DNA from: Bedellia somnulentella
Lineage: Eukaryota > Arthropoda > Insecta > Lepidoptera > Bedelliidae
Length of the DNA: 64,000 nt
Direction: 5' to 3'
Assembly (NCBI GenBank): GCA_963576735.1
Contig: OY755197.1
Location: forward strand, 1,500,501 to 1,564,500
Notes under the pieces: generated by a model
Databases searched by the model: none
What the model was told of the DNA's origin: nothing
What the model saw: only the letters and a program-made list of their open reading frames with translations
Translations under genes and position numbers: made by a program
Shown: piece after piece, positions 24,901-39,900 of the stretch
Layout of the letters: every line of letters begins with the position of its first letter
How positions within the stretch are numbered: the first letter of the stretch is position 1

Positions 24901-27900
24901 TCGAAGCCGCTACCTCTCGTCACCAAGTCGATGCGAAGATCTGCTAGCACATCGGGGTTGTCTCTGGTTATACATCCAGGTAAACAAATCGTATTTAATG
25001 ATTTAGAATTTAGGTCATTAAAAACATTGTCTAGAATCTAGACAATGTTTTTAACAAATAAATTTTAGAAGATAATGGTATAATGATACTATAATAACTT
25101 TTTTAAAGATCATCTCTTACTCTCAATCACGTCATCGATCGCAAAAAAAATGTATGCCAAACATTCCCCGAATTTGTGATCTCAAATGATATTATCACGA
25201 TATTATATTAAATCAACCCATGATTTCCGATGTTTCATCAATAATCTGCAAAAACTAATGTACTTGAAAGAAGATTGAAGGATCAAGATTACTACAGATT
25301 TTTGATAAAGTTCATCATTGCTTTGCTTGATATAATTTCTATATATATAATAAGGTTCTACAACACAATATCTCGAAATTGTTTTGTAATCCGCATCACT
25401 TTTGTAAAACATGGTATACCAAATTAGATTACATATCATATCTAAGTTGCTCTTACTCATTCTAATATTTACTTATCATTTTTAACATTTCTATAAAATC
25501 GCAGCCACGGATTCCCTGCTAGCGGGCGCGTGTTCCCCGGCCGCCGGAAATACGTCATCAACAAACTCGTCACGTGACTCGTCGCCGTGCCGCGACCCGC
25601 CGTCGCCGTTCTCGCATCACAACTACTCGTACGTGTCTTACAATATAATAGAAACCGTGCAGTGCCGGCTTAGAATGTCGCTACCCCGTTTTGGGACTTT
25701 TGGATTTTTGGGCGATGCGGTTGGAGGCCCATCACCAAAAACCTTTATTTTACCGCCTTTTCCCCACTCAACTTCCATAAATATATAATTCCTTGGCTCT
25801 GGCTACCCCTTCTAGGGAATTATAGCCGTGAGTATATGTATGTATGTATGTATAAAAATTCTTTATTGCACAGTAACTCGAGAACGAACAAACCGATCTG
25901 GCTGAAAATTGCTGGAGAGCTACCTCTCTACCTTAGAACCAGGAAAATGAGATATCATATATGTATGTATATATATATATCATCACGCTAAATATCGTAG
26001 GGGATAATCAGCAAAAAATATTTTACTCCATTTGTGTGAAGCCGGGGTGGACCACTAGTTTACAATAATAAATTAGACAGTACAATACGTACACCATGCA
26101 GACATAGTCGCCATTCTTACACCAAAACACACGTATGTATTGTACATACTTATAATCACGACCATTTAATTGGGGTGGGCAGAGGCTATATGCTGCTTTG
26201 CACGATCCCAACAAAATTCTCTGGAATTCTCGTTTCACTACCTTATCATTCCTTCATACACACACAATGTTACCTTTATGATATTTATACACACCTACAC
26301 TCAATCAACAAAATAAACTATACTTTTCATGATAGTATAGTTTCAATGATATTTACTAGGACGATTATTCTAATCAATTGTTACTATGGGAGCAATATGA
26401 TATGAGAAGATTTATTCTATTCTTCTTTATACAAATCAGCTAAGATTGTCACAAAATGTACTGAGTATAGTTAAAGTCTTTCAGAATGGTCTTCCTGACA
26501 ACTCTAGTTGGCGTTTTACCCCCTTCTTCTCATATTTTTTTTTACATACATACATATACTCACGGCTATATTTCCCTAAAAGGGGTAGCCAGAGCTAAGG
26601 AATTATAAATTCCTCAGCCACTTTTGGAAGTTGAGTGGGGAAAAGATGGTAAAAATAAAGGTTTTTGGTGATGGTCTCCAACCGCATCGCCCAAAAATCC
26701 AATAAAAAGCCCCAATACCCTTAGTCGCCTCTTACGACACCCGTGGGTATAAAGGGGTAGCGACATTCTAAGCCGGCACTACACGGTGTTTTTTTTTTCT
26801 AAATAAATAACAAATATTTTTTTCCAGTTTAATCCAGTCATCTAAACCGCCGATCGTGGTACGCCGCGGTCCTCGAGGTTTTGGCTTCACAATCCACACA
26901 GTTCGAGTGTACTATGGAGACACGGATTACTATACTATGCATCATTTGGTTTCGGTAAGAAAATTAATATTTTGTGAGACTTTTATAAGGAGATTATAAG
27001 TTTATTAAGATAATATAAGTTATGGTATAAAAATGTTGGGGTATTTCATCTTACTTTAAATGATGTTTTTGTAGCTCTATGGGAAAGTTTTTAATGTCTA
27101 TATTCGTAGAATTTATAAGTACGGTGTATGATTTTCGGCCACACAGTTCTAGTGTATTATGGCGATACGGATTACTATACTACGCATCATTTGGTTTCGG
27201 TATGGAAAATATACTTAGAAATAAAATTTGATTATGACATAAAAAAGAATATTTATGTTTGAAATGATGTTTTAAAACTTTATGGGAAAGTGATTTGATA
27301 TCTATATTTGTAGAATTTAAATGTGAAGTTTAAAAAGAAAAAAATGAAAGAAAATGTTTATTCGCTGCTGCAAATTCAATTAATACTACGGATTCAAACA
27401 CATAAAACTTGATACCGGTGTGAGGGAATCATTGTGAGGAAACACACATAGCTATGACATATTTGTTTGTCGTTCAGTTCAGACAATGTAAAATAGTCGA
27501 CAACGTAACAAGTTTTGCATTCGCCAGCAAACATTGATTTTGACACTGTGAAGAGTTTCATAATGTATAGTGTTTTATTTGAGCTAGATCTATACTTATT
27601 TGTAAATTAAATAAAGCATTTATTTGCAACCACAAGAATAACTTAAAAATCTAAGAAATCAAAAAGTGGCACTTGCTAAAATATCTTTTTAAATAATTAA
27701 TTATAATATTGCCTTAATTTTCTATCTTTATTCAAAATTGTGTCCTCATTAGTTTTGTTTTTTTTTTCAAATTTATCTATTTAATATGTACAACATTACA
27801 ATGTACTCGCAAACACATCGCACTCTTAGAACGAAAGAGGCTCAAGTCAAAAATAGTGATATTGAATAGCAACCATAGAGAGGCATAAAAAAGTATGTTC

Positions 27901-30900
27901 TAAAACAAAGGCACTTATTGTTATAAGGACAGAAAATTCGCTATCCGGTTTTTTTAACAATGCCTTTGTTTTACTATTCATCGGATAGAACATACTTTTT
28001 TATGTCTCTCTATGATTGTAGCTCAATATCGCTATTTTTGACTTGAGCGTCTTTCGTTCTTAGCAACATAATGTTAACATATAAAAGTTTAGTTTTTATT
28101 TTATGTTGTCCGTAGAATAGATTAAAAGATATTGTTATTTTGTTAATAAATTGTGTATTTTAAAGTGAAACATGAACGAATTAGGTTTATATCTGTAATG
28201 TTTATGTTTTTGTAAATAAATAAATATATAAAACGTGCAGGCCGTATCGGAGCAAGGCGCGGCGTGGGCGGCCGGCCTGCGCGCGGGAGACCTCATCACG
28301 CAACTGAATGGAGAGTGCGTGCAGGGATTACTGCATACACAGGTAATGTATTTAATATACTATATTATATTATATGCCGTGTAGTGCCGGCTTAGAATAG
28401 CACTACCCCATTTCTTCCGGTGGGTGTACGTAAGAGGCGACTAGCGGTATTGGGACGTATGAGGGATTTTTGGGCGATGCGGTTGGAGACCCATCACCAA
28501 AAACCTTTATTTTACCGCCTTTTCCCGACTCAACTTCCAAAAGTGGCTGAATAATTTATAATTCCTTGACTCTCGCTACCGCTTCGTGGGAATTATAGCC
28601 GTGAGTATATGTATTTTTTATAAAATATATACATACATATTACATTTACTCTAGGGTATATAACCACCCAGACACCAGCCTACAGAGTTAGAAATTATTC
28701 AGCCACTTCTGGAAGTTGAGGGGGGCTTTAAAATTTAAGCAATTGAGGGTTCAGAATGTGCTGTTTCTTTAGACACTATTGGAAGTTATGTCAGGGAAAA
28801 ATAAAAGATTTATTGATGATGCGTTTTGCATCCATTTTGTCGAAACTCACAATAAGCTGAATCAAGAGCACAAAAATGTCAAAAAAAGTTATAATCTTAC
28901 TGTTAGTGTAATGAATTTTTAATTTTCTTTGCGTTAACATAGTAGTCACATATATTTTATGTTTAAACCAAATCCAGTAATACTAATATTTTTTCTACTA
29001 TTCAAATTATTTAAAATAATTATTTTATTTCAGGTGTTAAGATTGCTGTTGGCGGCGCCACATGCTACGTTAAGAGCTACTCCACTTGATCAAACTACTA
29101 TCCAGGTAAGATAAGTTGAGAATTAAAAAATAAATCATTTAATTTTAATATTTAAACAAGTTTGAAGTATTTAATGAAATGTTGCTAATAACAATAATTA
29201 TAACATTATTTTCAAATGACAGATAATGAATTCGTATCCATTTATTATTATTTACTATGTATTATTTTATAAAAACAATGTGATAGCTCAATGGATAGAA
29301 CGCCGGTTAACGTGCAAGCGATTAGTGTTCAAATCCCGGGTCAGGCCTACACCAATTTGTCTTTTCTAAAGACATATGTGTGGTTAATTTATCATGGTTG
29401 TTAACGGTGAGGGAAAACATCGTGAGGAAACCCATATGGCTGAGTTGTACTTAGTCATGTGACAGTGTATTCGTACAAAACGGCGATAGGCTTGCCCCCT
29501 ATCACGTGTGTACACTGTCCATGCAAAACGTGGGTACTCTGAACACCAGGTGACAAAATCACGTAATGTTCAGAAGTATTAGTACCTTTGCCAACCCCTT
29601 CGGGGATATTCGGCGTGAACGTTAATGTTATGTTATGTTATTATAGTAGTTATATAGAAATTATTTAATATTATATAGAAAAACCTAACTGTAAAGCTTC
29701 TCTATTTTTATGTTTTACTCGTTGTAATTGCGCGCTCGGGACAATGCTAAGTCACTTGCTGCTTGAGTGCTGCTAAGTTTGCGTCCATTTATTTGGCTCT
29801 ATTAATTTGTGAGATTTACACAAAAGACCCGATTTCTATTTGTTTTCAAGCATAACATGTCTAATAATATTCTGTTGTCGGGATCGCGTCGAATTATTTG
29901 GATTTACGTGAGATTTGTCCCGAAATGTTCCTAAATTCCATTTGTTTCAAGTGCTTAGTTTTGAAGCATAATATAGATACATACATATACTGACGGCTAT
30001 AAATCCAAATCCCTAGAAGGGGAAGCCAGAGCTAAGGAATTAGAAATTGCTCACCTACTTTGGAAGTTAAGCGGGAAAGATTGTAAATAAAGGTTGTTGG
30101 TGATGGGTCTCCAACAGCATCAACCAAAAACTAATGAAAAAACACCAATACCCTTAGTCGCCTCTTACGACACCTGTGGGTAGAAAGGGGTAGTGACATT
30201 TTAAGCCGGCACTAAACGGCAATTTTAAGCCGGTATTATACGGCAACGGTTATAATACTTATGATTTTAATAAAATCCCAATGAATGTAAGATTGATGGA
30301 TGTAAACGAAGCTAGAGAGGTTTGTCAGGATCGTACGAAGTGGCGATCGAAAGTCTCTGCTTACCCCAATGGGAATTAACGGTATGAGTATATGTATGTA
30401 ATATTCCAAGAGGTTCGCCAATCTCATTTGTTTCAAGTTCAAAAATTTCAAACACAATATACCTATAGTGAGTAGTGTCGGCTTAGAATAACACTACCCT
30501 ATTTCTTCTGGTGGGTGTATGTAAGAGGCGACTAACGGTATTGGGGCTATTAAGGGATTTTTGGGCGATGCGGTTGGAGACCCATCGTCAACAACCTTTA
30601 TTTCACCACTTTTTCCCCATGCGACATTCCAAAAGTGGCTGGGGAATTTCTAATTCCTTAGCCCTAGCTACCCCTTTTAGGGATTTATAGCCGTGGGTAT
30701 ATGTATGTATGTAAGTAAAACAAGAGCTAATGCTATATCGAGTCTTGTTACTGTTCTTCCCTTGCTTGGTTGTGTTTATGATATATAATAACACGCGATT
30801 AAAATATCTGAAAGTCAATAGTTGTTTTTAATAGTTTTTTAAAAGGTGAGGTAGTAAAATATACCTCGTCTTTTACTCACTCAAATCCAACCCTCAACAA

Positions 30901-33900
30901 ATCATAAAGTATTATCTATTATGATATCGCAGTCAGGCGGTCGTCGTCGCGGCGGCGGCGGTAGAAGAGCATCAGCCCCATCAAGACCACGACCAAGAAG
31001 ACGCTGCTCACTATTCAGACGAATCTCCAACAAGAGAGCCTCGCAGGAGATGCATCAGGTATATAACACAACACACACGCACACACACGCACACGCACGC
31101 GCACACTCACACACACACACACACACACTCACACACACACACACACACAAACACTCACTACGTTAGCTTCTAGCAAGGTTCAATGACATATACATAACAC
31201 CGTAGACTAGACTAAGCAGGATTCGAAACCGCGACTTTTGTACCCTTCTGGTTATTATTTAACTACTCGGCCACGGCGACGTTGCTCGCTGTTAAAACAT
31301 ATTATGACAAAGTCACATGATGTTCAGAAGTATTACCTCTGCCAACCCCTTCGGGAATATTCGGCGTGAACGTTTATGTTATGTTATCATATTATACTAC
31401 TTAAGTAAGTCTTAATGGATGATACATTACACACATCATTTTAGACCTTAGAGAGAACCAATGACCTGTGGTTAGCGATACTAATTTGTTTGATAACATA
31501 CGATACACATATATAACAGTGAAGATTAAACTAAGCTGGATTTGAAGCAGCGACCTCCGGACCTAGAAGCTAGTCATCTAACAACTCGGCCACAGACGTC
31601 ATCAAGTCGACACATATACGGACATACATATTACACAAATCAATGTAGCCCCTAGAAAGGTTGAATGACCTGTGGTAAGGGATAAAAGCTCAACGATATA
31701 ATTAATAATATTTTATAATATTAATAATATATTATAATTAATAATATAATATATTATAATGTCCGGGCTGTTTGTCTTGTGTTTATTAGTATAAAGCTAA
31801 AGTATTGTTGTCTTAAATTAGTGTAGAATTGTGGTTTAGCGCTGAATGTACATTCATACATTGACATACAAAATGTAATCACCAAAGCAGGCGTCTTATG
31901 TCTGAAGAATAAAAGATTGATGAAGCTCGAGAGGTCTGCAAGGATCGTAAAAAGTGGCGATCTACATTCCTAACAACCCTAATGGGATCTAATGGCGTCA
32001 GTATATATATGTATGTTATACAGGATGATACAAAAAAAGGCCTCTAGCCAAAGGGCGTATTATTAAATAAAAAATAATATATATAAATAAATGAAAATAC
32101 TTCTGAACTACTTTTACTATAGGACTTACTTGATTAGAGCAACTTCATTTTTAATATTTTTTGTCTCAGTACATTTTGTGATGAACGCTCAGCTGATTTG
32201 CACAAAGAAAAAAAAAACTCTAATAAAGTTGGTCCCATTAGTAAGAGTATCTCGGAATGATCTGTTTAACAATACCCTAAATTCACTTATTAATTATGCT
32301 AAACAGTACAGTTTGACAGTAACTTTCTCAGATAAAGAAAACAATTAAATAAAAACTAATATAATCATTGCTTTTTAGTTAAAGTTGGTCTCATTATCGT
32401 TTCGCAAGTTATAAATTAGTTGGTAAGTCTGTAAAAGACGAATCGCCTTTATCCCAAAGTCACTTTATTTCCACCATCATTCGATTAATATATTTAAACG
32501 ACCTACATGAAACATAAAGCATGATAAGAATAGTGTTAACTTAGATGAACTAGCATGAGACTTTTTATGTCAACACTGATTTAATACTGAATAAAGTTGA
32601 GAAATTTTATTAATAAAGTAGAAAGTTAGAAACGGTTGTAGATAGAAACTAGAATACTAGATAGAAACTCGCATAAGGAAATCAAGGCTATGGCAGGATT
32701 GTGCAAATGACCGAGCCGGAATGTTTTAGCTGACCATAATGGCATGCTGTTAGTGGACACGGACAGCAAAAAGAAAGCATGGAAACTTTACGTCGAGGAA
32801 ATGTTTGCTGATGTAACCAGAGGCACAGCGAACATGACTTGTGACGATACTGGACCTGCCATACTAAAATCGGATGTGACAAAAGCGCTACAGAGAGCAA
32901 AAACAGAAGAGTCCCCAGGGCCAGATTGTATACTGAGGCTTCAGTGCTACATAGTAGTCTTCTATGGATGCGAGGCTTGGACTGTAAAGGAAGTGACCCG
33001 TTAAAGACTAGAGGCCTTTGAAATGTGGTGCTTCCGGCGAATGTTGAGGATTAGATGGATCCAGAGGGTCAGGAAAGTTTTGAGACGAGCCGCAAAAACC
33101 CGAGAACTCATAACCACCATCAAACGAAGAAAGGTTGCGTATTTGAGACATGTGCTCCGCCACGATCGATACCAACTGCTTCAAGTGGTCATGGTGGGAA
33201 AGATTGAAGGAAACTGAGTGTCGGAAGAGGAAAGGCATCGTGGCTCTCGAACATCCGAAAATGGACCAATTTAGCCGGCGTCGAAGACCTGTTTCGCCTA
33301 GCCCAAGATCAAAGGGGATACTCGGAGTTGACAACCAACCTCCAATAGTGGAGAGGCACTACAAGAAGAAGAAGAAACTGTTGTCAAAAAATACATTTAA
33401 ACTTATTGCGTAAATTGAAACAGCGTGAATGACGTCACAAACATCAAATGAAAAACAAATGATTATTAAAAGAATTTTATTAAACCATACATAATAACAA
33501 GATTTAGTAGTGATATATATTATTACTACCATGACCTGGTTAGGAGCAAGCTACCTGTAAAGACGTGATTACTCAAGAAAATAAAATTATTTAAAATTTA
33601 CTTACTTCAAAATGTGAGCTGTGCATGTGCATTTCATTAAAACCCGACCTTTATGTTAATTTAGATTGCTGTAAATAAGTTATTTGTGTGTGTAAGAGTT
33701 CCAATTCCTACATTTCTTTTGTCAATCTTAAATTTTGAAATGTTACAGCCAAAACTCATAACCAGTTAGGTAAAACCACTTTTGAGTGTAGTGAACACAA
33801 TTAAAGTTGTTAATAAATTATGGTTAAGGTTAGCGTTAGGGTTGTTACACGTTTTTGTTTGTGTATAATATAATATATATGAACAGCATTTGTAATATAT

Positions 33901-36900
33901 ATCGTGAAACGTGGTGTTGATTGGTTACGAGTTCTGACTGACATACATATTTATTGCAATACTAATATATTATATTATTTTAATTCCCAGATGGTAGGCG
34001 CAGGCGTGGAGTGTCCCCCCTCCCCGTCATCCCCTTGCAGTGATCCTGCGCTAGGAAATGCACATTTACATCAGAGGTAAGAAGATATGAGCTTATTAAT
34101 TATACATTTCTATAACTATTTATAAAATTGAATACATTTTACTCCACATAATAGAAAAAATATATATGAAAGCAATATTATTTACAAAATAAAAAGCATC
34201 TCACCACGAAAAAAGAAAACATTCAACAACAATTCTTTCAATATTTTTTTAGTCTACCTTCTATGCTTATATTGTGAGCTTGCCTTAATAGCTTGGCTGT
34301 AAAGATTTCTCTTAGAATAACACTTTGTAGCCCATTTCTCCATACAGGTTTCGTTTCAGGCGAAATAGAGTGGGGATTTACAAAAATTGTAGCTGGAGAG
34401 TCATCATTTTTTATTTTACTCAATTGAGGACCCATAATTTTTCTAAAGCTCTGGATATGTCGTTATGGCCATGAGTATGTCTACGTCTAATTCTTACTAA
34501 ATAAATTTCAACTTATATAGAACATCATTATATATTAATTAACAAAATTTTGCCGCGTAGTGCCGGCTTAGAATGTCGCTACGCCTTTCTACCCACGGGT
34601 GTCGTAAGAGGCGACTAAGGGTATTGGGGCTTTTTATGGGATTTTTGGGCGATGCGGTTGGAGACCCATCACCAAAAACCTTTATTTTTACCATCTTTTC
34701 CCCACTTAACTTCCAAAAGTGGCTGAGGAATTTATAATTCCTTAGCTCTGGTTACCCCTTCTAGGGAAATATAGCCGTGAGTATATGTATGTATATGTAT
34801 GTATGTAACAAAATTTCTCTCTAACAGACCATCATCCCTCCACGGCCTCAAACACAAGCTAGTAGCGGGCGGTGAAGTACGTCGCGCGTCTCTCCAACAC
34901 ATGCCGCTCTCACCTCTCGCTCGCACGCCGTCGCCGCAGCCACACAGCCCCACTGGGTGAGAGAGACAGATGTATATCGTGTGGCGCGTTTTCAGTTTAC
35001 GTTTGGTGGAGGATTAGGGTTTTTTAAATTGTGTTGTAGATGATAGGGTTTAGGTGATAAGTTATTGTAATTGAAGTTATATAAGAAAAAAAAAGATATG
35101 TCTGATTTTAATCAAAAGTTGAATTGTTGAAAGAAACTAGTTTTAATTGTACTGTAGTTGTGTGGGAAATACAGACTCGAAGAGGAGAATCGTATATGCA
35201 AAAATAATGGGGCTTTCTCATTTGAAATAAGACAATCATTTTAACAAAATTATGATCAATATTTAGTAATGGGGATATATCTGCAATAATGGTTGCATTT
35301 GAAAATTAAATATACTAACTTACCTAAAGCTTATGTTAATAATTTTTGCCGTTGGTTATACTTTTTCGAGAAGCATTTTTGTAATTTCTGCCATTTGTAA
35401 GTTCTAAAGGAGACTAACTGAAATGCTAGTTTGTTTATTTAATTTTCAAATGCATGGTTTTGGTGTCATTTTTGGTATTCACATTATACATGGTTCATTG
35501 GTCTTATCATTATTCGTATGGGACTAAAAACTAATGCGGTAGCTTTGCGAAAAACTTTGAATGTTTTGTCGAAAATCATTTTACTTATACGTGAATAAAC
35601 TTTGGTCTCAGGCTTTCAAAAATTACAGTATTACAAAACCCTATGACAGGGGAAAGTAAATATGATACCAATTTTTTGTAGTTGTTTATTACCCTTCGTA
35701 ATTTACTTCCCCTGTCAATTTTTCACACAAATAAGCCTAGCCTAGGATCTTAGTTTAAAATCCATGCCAAGCTACCCCATTCACTCACTCACTCATTCAT
35801 TCATTCATTAACTCATTCAGTCGCTGCGAGCCGCGCAGTCCGTCTCCTCTCTGCGGTCGCGACTGCACTGCGCGCCGAGCCTGGCCTAGGAGAGACCCCG
35901 CCTCGCCTCTGTTACGACGGGCGTTGTCGCCGGACAGGTAATTGTGAACCTTACGTGGTTAGAATTAGAGTTACTTTTGATTATACTAGCTGAATCCTAG
36001 TGATAGTTCACGCTTGGCTGAACCGCGCCGCCGTCGCTCTGCTGCAATGTTAATTGTATTGCGACGGGTAATTTTGAGCTTTGCGTGGGCTGCATAAGAG
36101 TTATATTAGTTTGTGTGATTATGCGATGATATCTGTCTCACGCCAGATTATTGTAAGCTTTGCCAGTATTGTATAAGGGTGAGATTTATTTGTCATTGTA
36201 GAAGGATTGCTTGAGTATGTAGTGATAGTTAGTTAGAGACTGCACTGTTCTTCGTGCCTTGCCTAGGAGAGACCCTGCCTCGCCTATGTTACGACGGACG
36301 TTGTCGCTGGCCAGGTAATTCTGAACCTTACGTTTGAAAGATAGGGGTGAGAATTGATTGTAGAATGTTGGCCGCGCTGCGTCGCTGCTGCGATAGGAAT
36401 GGCCGCTTGATATGTAATAGTGAACTTTGTAGGCTTGGAATAAGGTTGAGATTTTATTGTAGAAGGATCGCTTGAGTTTATCTAGTGTTAGTTGGAGATT
36501 GCACCGCGCGCCGACCCTGGCCTAGAACAGATCTATCGACATAAGGGTGTGATTTGATTGTAGAATATTGGCCGCGCTGCGTCGCTGCTGCGATGGGAAT
36601 GGTTTGTAGAAGTATGCTAGAGTATGTAGTGATAGACAGACTGCTTTATGGGGGCGTGATAAGATTTATAATTGTGCGTGTGAATATGCAGAGCCGCTGC
36701 TGCTATGAAAACAGTCTTGCTACTGGTAAATGTGAGCTTTGTTTGGATGGGATAAGAGTGAGATTTGATTGTGAACGTAGAAGGATTGCTTGAATGAATC
36801 TAGTGACATTTAAGACACTGGGTACATTTGACTGTGTGTGTTTTAGGATAAAGGTGAAATAAGTTTGTTTAAATTAGTAGGACCCTGGCTTGCCTCGGTT

Positions 36901-39900
36901 TATGTGGTTAAAATAAGCCTTAGATTGGATTGTGATTGTAGTAGGATTAATTGAGTAATTGTAGTCATAGGAAGGCACGAATGTGTCATTGCATATTTAA
37001 CTGCATGTGGTTGGGATCTCTTAGATTTGAAGATGATGATGATAGTTATAGTACACTTTTGAGCGGAGTAGTGAAGGGGAATTTTGGGAAATTTTGGGTA
37101 AACGGGAGAAGTTACTCTATTTTTTAAGCTTCCGTCGCGTGTTCAGTCTTAATGGTTAAACTTACATAGAAATCATGTATGACGGAAATATTCTTCATAA
37201 AATTGTCCATAAAAGTTCCCGCAACAGTATATGTTTATCTTTTATGGTTGACTTACAATAACACGTGTTACTCCTGATAGCTTCTGATTATATTTGTTTA
37301 CTTTTACGTTTATAATACTCTCATTCATCCCGAATTTAAAAAAGGTATCATTATTGGCTATTCATTAAAAAAAGAATAATAGAAATCGGTAGAGAAACAC
37401 CGGAATAATACATGAAATAAGCCACCGCGCCCGTGACCAAAACCAAATCGTCACTAATTTACATATTACATACTAGATGGCGCAAGTAATTGCATCCTAC
37501 ATCACGTAATATGCTATTTGACTAAGTTTTGAAAACTGTCTTACGGTGTAAATTTGTTTATAAGGAGCCCTAAAAAAATATTTTTCTGTCTGCATTTTAG
37601 CTATTTTATAAAAAAACGTAAAAGAAAATGCATTATTCAAATGTGCCTTTAAGTAATATGGCGGCTGTAGCACAAATGACGTCAATTCCGCATTAAACAC
37701 CAATGAGCGAAGCGATACACAGACAGTTTATGTGCAATCTACGTCATTATAAAAGTAGCCAATCACGGTCGTTTTTAGTCACGTGGCAGTTGCATCAAAA
37801 ATACTTATTTTAGAAGACGGATTTTGGTGAAATAATGCAATATTTTTATCTCGCATTATTACATATTGCTCCAAAAAAAATATATTAAGACTAATGAAAT
37901 GAAAGAAATGTATATTTTTATTGCAGTCAAATAGCCTATCATTTCTATTTTTGATTATTATAAATACTTCATAGCGTTTTATTCCAAAATTTGCTAATAA
38001 ACAGAAATACTGAACCGCTCATAAAAGCGCATTCAAAATCACCATACTAAACTGTTCAGGGAGTGATATAAATTTAGTAAATAGAAAACACTGCGCTAAA
38101 TTTCACAATGCTTGAGCAGTGACTGAAGAAAGAAACCTCAGATAATTAAAAAACAACGCTACCCGTGCGAAGCTGGGCCGATCCACTAGTATACTCTATA
38201 TGTGTGGGATAAGGTTGTCAACTAAAGAAATATTCATTTTAGTTAGCGCATGTTCATACGGTGCTATTAAATTTTAGGATGGATTTGGTCTCATGTGAAA
38301 ACATATTAGTTAACACGCCGTAAAATAGCATAATTTATTATACTTATTGTTGTGTAGTGCCGGCTTAGATTAGCACTACTCCATTTCTTCCGGTGGGTGT
38401 GCGTAAAGGCGACTCACGTTATTGGGGCTTTTAAGGGATCTTTGGGCGATGCGGTTGGAGGCCCATCACCAACAACCTTTATTTCACCATCTTTTCCCTA
38501 CGCAACTTCCAAAAGTGGCTGAAGAATTTTTAATTCACTTACTCTGGCTACCCCTTCTAAATATTTTTAGCCGTGAGTATATGTATGTATGTAGAAATCC
38601 ACTGGTGTACATTTTTGCTTATCACGGGGTTTCGCTATCATATCATATTTATTCATATCGTAAAGCTTGGAATGGTTTGCGAAATCAGTTTTATTGTAAT
38701 AGCGTGTCAAAGAAAATATACAATGAGGAATTTATTAATCATTTTAAATTTGCTTTTCAACTTTCATTTGCTTTAAACCTATTAAAAAAAATACTATTAG
38801 TATTATATAAAATAGTGAGCGCTTTTTACAGTTACTTATTTTATTTTAATTAGAACATAAGTGGTAAATTAACCGATGAAACTGGATTGCTAATATCCTA
38901 TTTTTGTCAGACTTAAAAATGGATACCATATAATATATTATTGATACAAAACATGACAGAACAATTAAAAACTTGTATTGACACATTTTTTATAAATAGA
39001 TACAAATTTAATTGAGAATACGTCATAGTAATCCAAAAAAATTAGGAGAAGAAAAAGTTTAGAATTTTAAGTTCTATGTTTTATGGATTTTTGTGTTTAA
39101 TTTTTTTTGTATTTGTTTTTTATGTATTTGTGTGTCGTTTTTACGTTTTATTATATTGTGTTTATTATTGAAACTAGGTAAATAACTAGTATTTTTATGT
39201 TATCAATTGATTATTTATTACTATTTTACTTGAATAAACAGTATATTTTGATAGCTTTATTTTATTAGTCATTCATCATCAAAATTCACATGAATCGTTT
39301 CTCAACGTTTTATTTTAATGAAGATAGACTTTCTTCCTAATATTACATACTTTCAGCTCAGACGAGCTCCTACATTTGAAAACCCTCTAAATAGAAAAAC
39401 CAATTTGAAGCTTAACCCTCTAAGTTGGTTTTTACATTTTTGAGGGAAATTAGAGGGAATTGCAGCGCTTACTATACGCTAGGACTCGTTCAAAACCCAA
39501 TTAATAAAGGTAATTATGCTTTTTATGAGCAACCTCACCCCACCTCACAGCCCATATACGTCCCCACCAAGGGGCTCGAGCCTTCCCTGTATAGGATGAT
39601 TTATGAGCAATATTCTTGTTATAACAATTAATTTTTGTATTGGTTATGACAGCTTTTCCTGTTAAATTATTTTTAGGAGGTTTTTACTGGCCATAAATAT
39701 TTAGTGAATATTAAACACCAATAAAAAAAACTTAAAAGGGAAAAGCGCTTACAGTTCTTGTGTTACCGATACCCAGACATAATTTCAAAGTACTCTCTTA
39801 GAGATACTTAGAAATGTTTCCTACCTACCCAAACTTCACTAAAACTCAAAACGCTCACTACTCAATTATCGCTGAGGTCGAAACTTACTCTCGACGGCGG

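Noticed and set aside
27140..27204. Mutually exclusive PDZ exon
   Set aside because: The only AG that could act as acceptor (CACACAG) gives TAG as second codon in the needed phase.
36554..36793. 79-codon ORF in intron 25
   Set aside because: Lies in the decayed exon 25 array in a frame unrelated to MAST; no domain.
38422..38853. 143-codon ORF
   Set aside because: Starts inside a SINE-A and continues through AT-rich DNA with hydrophobic low-complexity translation; no homology recognised.
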